10,861 nt of DNA from UBA1738 sp045591565 (GTDB taxonomy: Bacteria > Bacillota > Clostridia > UBA1381), in assembly GCA_045591565.1 (NCBI GenBank), contig JAZNTB010000087.1:1-10861 (forward strand). The letters are read 5' to 3'. Below the pieces are notes generated by a model. That model had not been told where the DNA came from. It ran no database searches and worked only from the letters and a program-made list of their open reading frames with translations. Each line of letters opens with the position of its first letter. Position 1 is the first letter of the stretch. The translations under genes were made by a program, and so were the position numbers. Below are positions 1-5,507 of this stretch, one piece after another.

Positions 1-632
1 TCCTTATAAACGCGCATATTACCTGATGCAATTTCGTCTATCAGAATTACCTCATCATTGTTGTAACCAAATTCAAACTTAATGTCCCAAAGGTCAAGAC
101 CGATTGTCTTTAAGTCATCTGCAACAATCTTTGTGATTTTAAGTGTCTGCTCCTTCATGCTTTCGAACATTTTTTCGCTCATAACACCAAGAGCAGCAAG
201 ACCTTCGCTTGTTACAAGCGGATCGCCCTTTTCGTCATTCTTAAATGTACACTCAACATATCCGCCTTCAAGAGGTGTGCCGTCTTCGATATATTCGCCG
301 TATCTGCGGATAAAGCTTCCTGTTGCAACAAGTCTGCAGATAACTTCAAGTCCGTGTCCGAATACCTTGCCCGGAAGAACCTCCATAGTCGCCTGTTCAA
401 CATCAGCGCTTACATAATGAGTTTTGATTCCTGCTTTTTTGAGTAAGTCAAAATAGTAAACAGAAGTTCTGAGGTTAGCTTTACCTATACCTTCGATTTT
501 GAGTCCTACTGAATTTTCGCCCGGATCAAAAACACCATCTTTACCGGTACAATCATCCTTGAACTTGAGCATTACATTGCCATTGTCAAGGCTGAAAACA
601 TCTTTTGTTTTTCCTTCATAAATCTTCTTCAT
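1..632 (-). CDS. purC: SAICAR synthetase, 3' end cut by window edge
   Basis: Phosphoribosylaminoimidazole-succinocarboxamide synthase joins CAIR and aspartate using ATP in de novo purine synthesis in the cytoplasm. The protein starts MKKIYEGKTKDVF, the family's N-terminal nucleotide-binding strand. It continues with GSFIRRYGEYIEDGTPLEGG (about residues 104-123), KNDEKGDPLV, and a C-terminal WDIKFEFG followed by DEIASGNMR. These match the family's usual order. 210 codons are visible; bacterial PurC is usually about 235-240 residues, so the last part lies outside the window. The ATG at 632-630 follows AAGGGG at a good distance. The gene is first after its own promoter and diverges from coaX. 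One oddity is that the usual DEISPDTxR signature reads DEIASGNMR here, suggesting a divergent PurC subgroup. Family assignment is firm; subgroup is not. Confidence 0.93.
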   Translation of the reverse strand, partial: MKKIYEGKTKDVFSLDNGNVMLKFKDDCTGKDGVFDPGENSVGLKIEGIGKANLRTSVYYFDLLKKAGIKTHYVSADVEQATMEVLPGKVFGHGLEVICRLVATGSFIRRYGEYIEDGTPLEGGYVECTFKNDEKGDPLVTSEGLAALGVMSEKMFESMKEQTLKITKIVADDLKTIGLDLWDIKFEFGYNNDEVILIDEIASGNMRVYK

Positions 633-674
633 AAACAAAACCCCTTTTCTTCATGTTACAATATTTATAGATCT

Positions 675-703
675 ATTATAGCACAACTCTCTCTGATATT
701 CAA
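675..703 (-). promoter_or_regulatory. Sigma-A-type promoter of purC
   Basis: On the minus strand a -35 box TTGAAT (703-698) is followed by a 17-bp spacer and a perfect -10 box TATAAT (680-675). TGC directly before the -10 makes an extended -10 element. Transcription should begin near 668, giving a leader of about 36 nt before the purC ATG. I see no purine riboswitch in so short a leader. Confidence 0.8.
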
Positions 704-710
704 TAAAATA

Positions 711-780
711 TTAGCATTTATTTTGTAAAATTTTTTTTATGCTGATTTATTTTTTTTGTACTTTTTTTACATAAAAAAGT
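711..780. other. AT-rich spacer with phased T/A tracts between divergent promoters
   Basis: This stretch between the purC and coaX promoters has T tracts at 731-738, 750-757 and 762-768 and an A tract at 773-778. Tract centres lie about 10-19 bp apart, roughly in phase with the helix. An 8-bp inverted repeat, ACTTTTTT (760-767) and AAAAAAGT (773-780), lies just upstream of the coaX -35 box. Such tracts are known to bend DNA and can act as UP elements for RNA polymerase. That role here is inferred only. No coding signal was seen. Confidence 0.45.
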
Positions 781-794
781 AGCTCTTACAAAGA

Positions 795-823
795 TTGACA
801 TTACTCCTTAAAAGGTGTATAAT
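795..823 (+). promoter_or_regulatory. Consensus sigma-A promoter of coaX
   Basis: TTGACA at 795-800 and TATAAT at 818-823 are separated by exactly 17 bp, so both hexamers and the spacing match the consensus perfectly. The expected transcription start is about 830, leaving a leader of roughly 24 nt. The promoter overlaps a potential GTG start at 815, which therefore cannot be the real coaX start. Confidence 0.88.
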
Positions 824-840
824 TTCACTATCAACAATAA

Positions 841-845
841 AGGAG
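841..845 (+). promoter_or_regulatory. Ribosome binding site of coaX (decides the start)
   Basis: AGGAG lies 8 nt before the ATG at 854. The reading frame is open upstream to a GTG at 815, but that codon overlaps the -10 box. This site and the family's usual N-terminus (M-x-LA-x-DVGN) both support the ATG. Confidence 0.8.
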
Positions 846-853
846 TTAAATAT

Positions 854-1621
854 ATGATTCTGGCATTAGATGTAGGAAATTCAAATATAGTAATTGGTGC
901 TATGGAGGACGGCAATATTGTTTTCAGCGGGCGCCTGACAACCGACTCTTCAAAAACCGATATGGAACTTGCGGTAATGCTCAAAAATATTTTGACTATC
1001 AACAACCTTTCTACTGACAAGTTTGAAGGTGCAATAATATCTTCAGTTGTACCTCCCATCAATCAGGCACTAAAAACCGCAGTACACCTTGTGCTCGGCA
1101 AAGAAGCTGTTACAGTTTCCGGCTGCGAAAATTTAAAGATTGATATTGACGACCCATCGCAGCTTGGAAATGACCTTGTAGTAGGGGCTGTAACTGTCCT
1201 TAACGACTATTCTTTGCCTGCTGTTATGATTGATATGGGAACGGCAACTACTATGTTTGTCATTGATAAAAGCGGCACATACATTGGCGGTGCCATTATT
1301 CCGGGACTTATGGTTTCGCAAAAGGCCCTTACTTCTGCGACATCCCTCCTTCCATCTATCAGTTTAGAAACTCCTAAAAGTGTTATAGGCAAAAATACAA
1401 TCGACGCAATGCAAAGCGGTGCAATTTTAGGAACAGCATCCATGATTGACGGTATGATTGATAAGATAGAAGAACACCTCGGCGAAAAGGCAACAGTAAT
1501 AGCCACAGGCGGTCTTTCTAAATGTATAATCGAAAGCTGCAAGCACGAAATCATATATGATGAAAATATGCTTCTTCGCGGATTATGGCTGATTTACGAC
1601 AAACATAAAAAGTGCAGATAA
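854..1621 (+). CDS. coaX: Type III pantothenate kinase
   Basis: CoaX phosphorylates pantothenate with ATP, the first step of coenzyme A synthesis, in the cytoplasm. The 255-residue length is typical of the family. It shows the ASKHA fold motifs in order: LALDVGNSN at residues 3-11 (phosphate loop with Asp6), LGNDLVVGAV at 104-113 (normally GADR; Asp107 kept), IDMGTATTMFVI at 126-137, GGAIIPG at 145-151 and ATGGLS at 217-222. Known members need a monovalent cation and resist CoA feedback. The start was set by the AGGAG site and by the promoter overlapping the longer frame. It is monocistronic: its own promoter lies directly upstream and a terminator overlaps its stop codon. The Arg of the GADR motif is Leu here. 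Identity is secure. Confidence 0.95.
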   Translation: MILALDVGNSNIVIGAMEDGNIVFSGRLTTDSSKTDMELAVMLKNILTINNLSTDKFEGAIISSVVPPINQALKTAVHLVLGKEAVTVSGCENLKIDIDDPSQLGNDLVVGAVTVLNDYSLPAVMIDMGTATTMFVIDKSGTYIGGAIIPGLMVSQKALTSATSLLPSISLETPKSVIGKNTIDAMQSGAILGTASMIDGMIDKIEEHLGEKATVIATGGLSKCIIESCKHEIIYDENMLLRGLWLIYDKHKKCR

Positions 1622-1636
1622 AATCTGCACTTTTTT
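1607..1636. terminator. Bidirectional intrinsic terminator between coaX and metA
   Basis: A 13-bp perfect stem (1607-1619 with 1623-1635) closes a 3-nt AAA loop. Its core is GTGCAGAT/ATCTGCAC, with A runs on the left and T runs on the right, so it works as an intrinsic terminator on either strand. The coaX stop codon TAA (1619-1621) lies at the stem-loop junction. The metA stop (1637-1635) overlaps the other arm. It ends both convergent transcripts in very little space. Confidence 0.9.
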
Positions 1637-2552
1637 ATTCGATTTCTTCGATGTTATAAGGTGTAGTCTGATACACGAAATAATTTAGCCAGTTTGAAAA
1701 CAGCAAATTTGCATGACTTCGCCATGTTACAAGCGGCTCGAGTGAATCATTATCATTTTTAAAATAGTTTTCAGGTATCTTTATTTCAAGCCCCGCATTC
1801 TTGTCTCGCACATATTCTTTTTTAAGCGTATCTGCGTCATATTCAGAGTGTCCGGTAACAAAAATTTGTCTTCCTTTATCCGTCGCAACAACATGCACTC
1901 CTGCTTTTTTAGAGGATGACAGAATTCTTAGTTCAGGAACTTTCTCAATATCCTCTCTCAAAATTGTGGTATGCCTTGAATGGGGTACCATAAATGTATC
2001 GTCAAAACCACGGAAAAGGATTGATTTTTTGTATTCAACCTCATGCTCAAATATACCGAACAGCTTTTCGGGAAGCTGATGTTTTTGAATACCAAAATGG
2101 TAGTAAAGCCCAGCCTGAGCACCCCAACAAATATGGAATGTACTTGTAACATGCGTTTTACTCCATTCCATTATCTCGCACAGCTCTTCCCAGTAATTCA
2201 CTTCTTCAAACTCCATAAGTTCAACAGGCGCACCGGTAATAATCATACCGTCATACTTTTTGTGCTTGACCTCGTCAAAAGTCTGATAGAAGTTTATAAG
2301 ATGCTGTTCGTCTGTATGCTTTGATTTATGAGTTGCTGTCTGCAAAAATTCAAGCTCTACCTGAAGCGGTGTATTTCCCAACAGGCGTGAAAACTGAGTT
2401 TCTGTCACAATTTTTGTCGGCATCAAATTTAAAAGCAAAATCTTTAAAGGCCTTATATCCTGTGTAAGTGCTCTTGTTTCGGTAATTACAAAAATATTTT
2501 CCTCATTTAAAGTTTCTGTTGCCGGTAGGTCGTTTGGAATTTTAATTGGCAT
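1635..2552 (-). CDS. metA: Homoserine O-acetyltransferase (MetA family)
   Basis: MetA acylates the hydroxyl of homoserine, committing it to methionine synthesis. The 305-residue protein matches the family over its full length. The catalytic residues fall at the usual numbers: Cys142 in FHICWGAQAG, His235 and Glu237 in TGHSEYD. Residue 111 is Glu, in TGAPVELMEFEEVNYW, where E. coli MetA has Gly. Glu111 is known to favour acetyl-CoA and Gly111 succinyl-CoA, so I infer an acetyltransferase although the family is often named succinyltransferase. The ATG shares one base with the metY stop (TAATG), with GAGGTGA just upstream, so translation is probably coupled to metY. Both genes lie behind the T-box leader. 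The bidirectional hairpin ends the transcript. Confidence 0.95.
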   Translation of the reverse strand: MPIKIPNDLPATETLNEENIFVITETRALTQDIRPLKILLLNLMPTKIVTETQFSRLLGNTPLQVELEFLQTATHKSKHTDEQHLINFYQTFDEVKHKKYDGMIITGAPVELMEFEEVNYWEELCEIMEWSKTHVTSTFHICWGAQAGLYYHFGIQKHQLPEKLFGIFEHEVEYKKSILFRGFDDTFMVPHSRHTTILREDIEKVPELRILSSSKKAGVHVVATDKGRQIFVTGHSEYDADTLKKEYVRDKNAGLEIKIPENYFKNDNDSLEPLVTWRSHANLLFSNWLNYFVYQTTPYNIEEIE

Positions 2553-3829
2553 TATTTCACCTCGCTAAGTGCCTGCTTTATATCTGCGATAATATCGTCG
2601 GCATTTTCAATTCCTACAGACATTCTGATAAGGTCAGCACCAATTCCTGCCGCTTCAAGCTGCGCATCAGTAAGCTGACGATGAGTGGTTGATGCAGGAT
2701 GAAGAACACAGGTTCTTGCATCTGCAACATGAACTACAATAGCTGCAAGCTTCAAGCTGTCCATAAACTTAACTGCCGCATCCCTTCCTCCCTTTATTCC
2801 AAAGGAAATAACGCCGCAGGCACCGTTTGGCAGATATTTTTCCGCTAAGTCATAATACTCGTTTGATTCAAGTTTGGGGTAGTTTACCCATGTGATTTTC
2901 TCATTTTCTTCAAGGAACCTTGCAACCTTTAGAGCATTTGCACAGTGTCTTTCCATACGAAGGTGCAAGGTTTCAAGACCAAGATTTAATAAAAATGCAT
3001 TCATTGCACTTGGTGCAACTCCCAAATCGCGTACAAGCTGTACACGAAGCTTTGTTATATATGCAGACTTTCCGAACTGCTCTGTATATACAACACCATG
3101 ATATGATTCATCCGGCTGGGTAAGCTCCGGGAATTTGCCGTTTGTCCAGTCAAATTTACCGCTGTCAACAACAACTCCGCCAACTACAGTTGCATGACCA
3201 TCCATATACTTGGTTGTTGAGTGGATAACAATATCTGCACCAAACTCGATAGGTCTGCAAAGTATCGGTGTCGCAAAAGTGTTGTCTACCAAAAGCGGAA
3301 CACCATGCTTATGCGCAATATTTGCGTATCTTTCTATATCCAGTACATTGAGCGCAGGGTTTGCTATCGTTTCACCAAAAACAAGGCGTGTATTTTCATC
3401 AAATAATGCATCTACTTCATCATCTGTCATATCAGGAGTTGCAAAACGAACCTCTATTCCCATCTTCTTTAATGTTACAGCGAACAGATTTATTGTTCCT
3501 CCGTAAATTGCAGAAAGACTCACGAAGTTTTGTCCTGCAGAGGTTATATTCAAAATAGCAAGCAGATTTGCTGCCTGACCTGATGTTGTCAGTACAGAGC
3601 CAATACCACCCTCAAGGTCGGAAATTTTTGCCTCTACACATTCGAGTGTAGGGTTTGAAATTCTTGAATACATATGTCCCGGTGCTTTCAAATCGAAAAG
3701 GTCGCCTAAATGGTCTGCAGAATCATATTTATAGGTTGTACTCTGGTATATAGGAAGAACTCTCGGCTCTCCGTTCTGCGGCTTGTATCCGCTTTGTATA
3801 CACTTTGTTTCTACACTGTAATCTGACAT
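2552..3829 (-). CDS. metY: O-acetylhomoserine sulfhydrylase
   Basis: This PLP enzyme of the Cys/Met metabolism family uses O-acetylhomoserine and sulfide to make homocysteine. Length, 425 residues, fits the MetY subfamily; cystathionine gamma-synthase and relatives are about 380-400. Visible motifs are PIYQSTTY (26-33), YSRISNPT (54-61), SGQAAN (83-88), VDNTFATP (181-188) with the PLP-contacting Asp182, the PLP lysine Lys207 in HSTTKYMDGH, LHPASTTHRQL (376-386) and substrate-carboxylate Arg402 in IRMSVGIE. Its product step follows directly from MetA, encoded next, which supports acetyl rather than succinyl chemistry. ATG follows AAAGGAA (3844-3838). Expression is probably controlled by the T-box leader upstream. 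Some relatives also make cysteine from O-acetylserine; that cannot be excluded. Confidence 0.93.
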   Translation of the reverse strand: MSDYSVETKCIQSGYKPQNGEPRVLPIYQSTTYKYDSADHLGDLFDLKAPGHMYSRISNPTLECVEAKISDLEGGIGSVLTTSGQAANLLAILNITSAGQNFVSLSAIYGGTINLFAVTLKKMGIEVRFATPDMTDDEVDALFDENTRLVFGETIANPALNVLDIERYANIAHKHGVPLLVDNTFATPILCRPIEFGADIVIHSTTKYMDGHATVVGGVVVDSGKFDWTNGKFPELTQPDESYHGVVYTEQFGKSAYITKLRVQLVRDLGVAPSAMNAFLLNLGLETLHLRMERHCANALKVARFLEENEKITWVNYPKLESNEYYDLAEKYLPNGACGVISFGIKGGRDAAVKFMDSLKLAAIVVHVADARTCVLHPASTTHRQLTDAQLEAAGIGADLIRMSVGIENADDIIADIKQALSEVK

Positions 3830-3837
3830 TTAAATCA

Positions 3838-4130
3838 TTCCTTTCTTAAATAAAATAGCTTTCGCCAAAAGAAATCTATTTCTTAAGGACGAAAGCTAAT
3901 AATTTGCTTCGTGTTACCACCTTAATTCACCCATACCTCACGATATGAGCCTTATAGAGTACCAAACATACTCTCACGCTGTTATGGGCGTTCCCATCGT
4001 AGCCTAATGCATATAGCCCTCGGTACGCAGCTCCAAGACCATCTTCCACACAGCCTTTTGCACCTCTTCTCAGCAACGAGGCTCTCTTTGGCATATCTCT
4101 GTGCGTACTCTTCTTTTCATTGCCTTATCT
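3838..4130 (-). promoter_or_regulatory. T-box riboswitch leader of metY-metA
   Basis: This leader fills the 347-bp gap between metY and pyrI. It holds the T-box AAGGTGGTAACACGAA (3923-3908). The antiterminator forms by AAGG (3923-3920) with CCTT (3888-3885) and ACGAA (3912-3908) with TTCGT (3893-3889). These leave a 7-nt bulge UGGUAAC, close to the canonical UGGNACC. UGGU should pair with tRNA ending ACCA, i.e. discriminator A, as in tRNA-Met. Stem I is recognisable by AGAGTACGCA, AGAGAGCC (4087-4080) and GGAGC (4034-4030), with GTACGCA (4108-4102) pairing TGCGTAC (4029-4023). Further hairpins are at 3984-3997, 3957-3973 and 3937-3949. An ATG triplet at 4012-4010 is the candidate Met specifier, but its placement is not certain. 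The RBS AAAGGAA lies at the end. Confidence 0.9.
3848..3898 (-). terminator. T-box attenuator terminator of metY
   Basis: On the minus strand TAGCTTTCG (3898-3890) pairs with CGAAAGCTA (3864-3856). An inner CC/GG and AAGAAA/TTTCTT helix extends the hairpin, and UUUUAUUU (3855-3848) follows. The 5' arm contains TTCGTCCTT (3893-3885), which is also the 3' half of the antiterminator, so the two folds exclude each other. Confidence 0.85.
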
Positions 4131-4136
4131 TTTTAC

Positions 4137-4165
4137 ATATTAACACAATATAAAACCATTGTCAA
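4137..4165 (-). promoter_or_regulatory. Probable promoter of the T-box leader and metY-metA
   Basis: A perfect TTGACA (4165-4160) and a TAATAT (4142-4137, two mismatches) are spaced 17 bp apart on the minus strand. They place the start near 4130, just ahead of T-box stem I. The -35 box begins 11 bp after the pyrI stop codon. A 10-bp palindrome CAAAATTTTG (4166-4175) abuts it. Confidence 0.7.
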
Positions 4166-4176
4166 CAAAATTTTGC

Positions 4177-4593
4177 TCATTCAGCCCTTGTTTCACAGTA
4201 AACACAACGGTAAATGCGATTTTCCTTGTCAGAAAGCTTGAATAAATGCTCAATTTCGTGTTCACAGGAAGTGATGCATCTCGGATTTTTACAGAATATT
4301 ACATTCTTCAAAACCTCAGGCAGTTCAATTTTCTTTTTGTCAAACACCTTTTCGTCCTTTATTATGTTTATTGTAACACCGGGGTCAACATAACCTAAAA
4401 TATCCAAATCTATTGCGATATCCGCATCAATTTTAATGATGTCCTTTTTTCCGGTCTTCCCACTCGGAACATTTTTAATTATTGCAACCGAGCAGTCAAG
4501 CTCATCAAGCTTTAAAAGCTGATAAAGCTTAAGTCCGTTTCCTGCAGAGATGTGGTCAATAACAATTCCGTTTTTTATAGAATCTATCTTCAT
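4177..4593 (-). CDS. pyrI: Aspartate carbamoyltransferase regulatory subunit
   Basis: PyrI binds nucleotides and joins PyrB trimers into the allosteric aspartate transcarbamoylase. At 138 residues it is shorter than the 153-residue E. coli protein, mainly at the N-terminus and C-terminus. The allosteric domain keeps GIVIDHISAGNGLKLYQLL (9-27), which includes the Asp-His pair, and PSGKTGKKDIIKID (43-56), whose lysines match nucleotide-binding Lys56 and Lys60 of E. coli. The zinc domain has Cys101, Cys106, Cys130 and Cys133 in the C-x4-C...C-x2-C pattern that contacts PyrB. Its ATG shares one base with the pyrB stop (TAATG), fitting matched synthesis of the two subunits. B. subtilis lacks PyrI. 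Whether it senses CTP, ATP or UTP here cannot be read from sequence. Confidence 0.95.
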   Translation of the reverse strand: MKIDSIKNGIVIDHISAGNGLKLYQLLKLDELDCSVAIIKNVPSGKTGKKDIIKIDADIAIDLDILGYVDPGVTINIIKDEKVFDKKKIELPEVLKNVIFCKNPRCITSCEHEIEHLFKLSDKENRIYRCVYCETRAE

Positions 4594-5507
4594 TATTCCA
4601 CCTCCAGAAGCTTTAGAATAAGTGCCATTCTTATGAACTTGCCGTTTAAGACCTGTCTGAAGTAGCAGGCACGCTTATCGTCATCGATTGCCGGCGATAT
4701 CTCATTAACTCTCGGCAGCGGATGCATTATCGAAAGATCCTCTTTTGCGTTTTCAAGCTTTTCCGGAGTCAGGATATATCTGTCTTTTAAGCGCAAGTAA
4801 TCTTCTTCATTGAAAAAGCGTTCCCGCTGTACTCTTGTCATATAAAGTATGTCAAGCTCCGGAATAACCTCTTCAAGGTCCTGTGTCTGCACATATTCAA
4901 TATTGTTCTTTTTTAGGACATCCTTTTTTACATAGCTTGGAAGCTTAAGCTCATCAGGAGAAATCAGGTAAACCTTTATACCCTGATATCTTGAAAGTGC
5001 TGCTATTAAGCTATGAACAGTTCTTCCGAACTTGAGATCTCCGCAAAAGCCGATTGTGAAGTTATTGAGTCTTCCCTTTTCTCTTGAAATCGTCAAAAGG
5101 TCGGTAAGCGTCTGTGTAGGATGATTATGTCCGCCGTCGCCTGCATTTATAACAGGAATTGAAGCATTTTTCATTGCAACAAGCGGTGCCCCCTCTTTTG
5201 GATGGCGCATTGCGATTATATCAGCATAACAGGAAACTGTTTTTGCAGTATCAGCAACGCTTTCACCTTTTGCAGAAGATGAGCTTTGCGCTTCGGAAAA
5301 ACCAAGAACATTTCCGCCAAGCTCCATCATTGCCGCCTCAAAGCTAAGCCGAGTTCTTGTTGACGGCTCAAAAAACAGCGTTGCAAGCTTTTTATATCTG
5401 CATTTTTCTCGATACTTCTCAGGGTTTGCAATTATATCGTTCGCAACCGATATCAGCTCTTCAATTTCCTCAACCGTTAAATCGGTGATATTGATAAGAC
5501 TTCTCAT
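4593..5507 (-). CDS. pyrB: Aspartate carbamoyltransferase catalytic subunit
   Basis: PyrB transfers the carbamoyl group of carbamoyl phosphate to aspartate, the committed pyrimidine step. The 304-residue length is normal. The active site is complete: FFEPSTRTRLSFE (45-57) with Ser49-Thr50-Arg51-Thr52 for carbamoyl phosphate, SSSSAKGES with Lys80 from the neighbouring subunit's loop, MRHP with Arg101, GHNHPTQTL with His129 and Gln132, FGRTVHSL with Arg162, TRVQRERF with Arg225, and HPLPRVNEI (262-270). Ornithine transcarbamoylase is excluded by the HPLPRVNEI and TRVQRERF motifs. The ATG overlaps the pyrE stop as ATGA, with AGGAGG in the end of pyrE. pyrI follows with a one-base overlap, so a PyrB/PyrI holoenzyme is expected. 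Confidence 0.97.
   Translation of the reverse strand: MRSLINITDLTVEEIEELISVANDIIANPEKYREKCRYKKLATLFFEPSTRTRLSFEAAMMELGGNVLGFSEAQSSSSAKGESVADTAKTVSCYADIIAMRHPKEGAPLVAMKNASIPVINAGDGGHNHPTQTLTDLLTISREKGRLNNFTIGFCGDLKFGRTVHSLIAALSRYQGIKVYLISPDELKLPSYVKKDVLKKNNIEYVQTQDLEEVIPELDILYMTRVQRERFFNEEDYLRLKDRYILTPEKLENAKEDLSIMHPLPRVNEISPAIDDDKRACYFRQVLNGKFIRMALILKLLEVE

Noticed and set aside
82..417. Plus-strand open frame of 111 codons opposite purC
   Set aside because: It is antisense to a clear PurC coding frame, has no recognisable domain, and its composition is that of a reverse-strand shadow.
815..853. Upstream extension of coaX from a GTG at 815 (13 extra residues)
   Set aside because: The GTG overlaps the -10 box and lies before the predicted transcription start. 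The ATG at 854 has a good AGGAG site and the family N-terminus.
3827..3838. Two-codon mini-frame ATG ATT TAA just before the metY ATG
   Set aside because: Its ATG touches the ribosome binding site with no room for initiation, so chance is the simplest explanation.
4007..4017. UGC (Cys) or GGC (Gly) as T-box specifier in this loop
   Set aside because: The UGGU bulge predicts discriminator A, whereas tRNA-Cys and tRNA-Gly usually have U. Neither fits, although the loop itself remains ambiguous.
3838..4176. SAM (S-box) riboswitch upstream of metY
   Set aside because: Methionine genes in Firmicutes often have one, but the clear AAGGTGG T-box, UGGU bulge and antiterminator identify a T-box leader instead.
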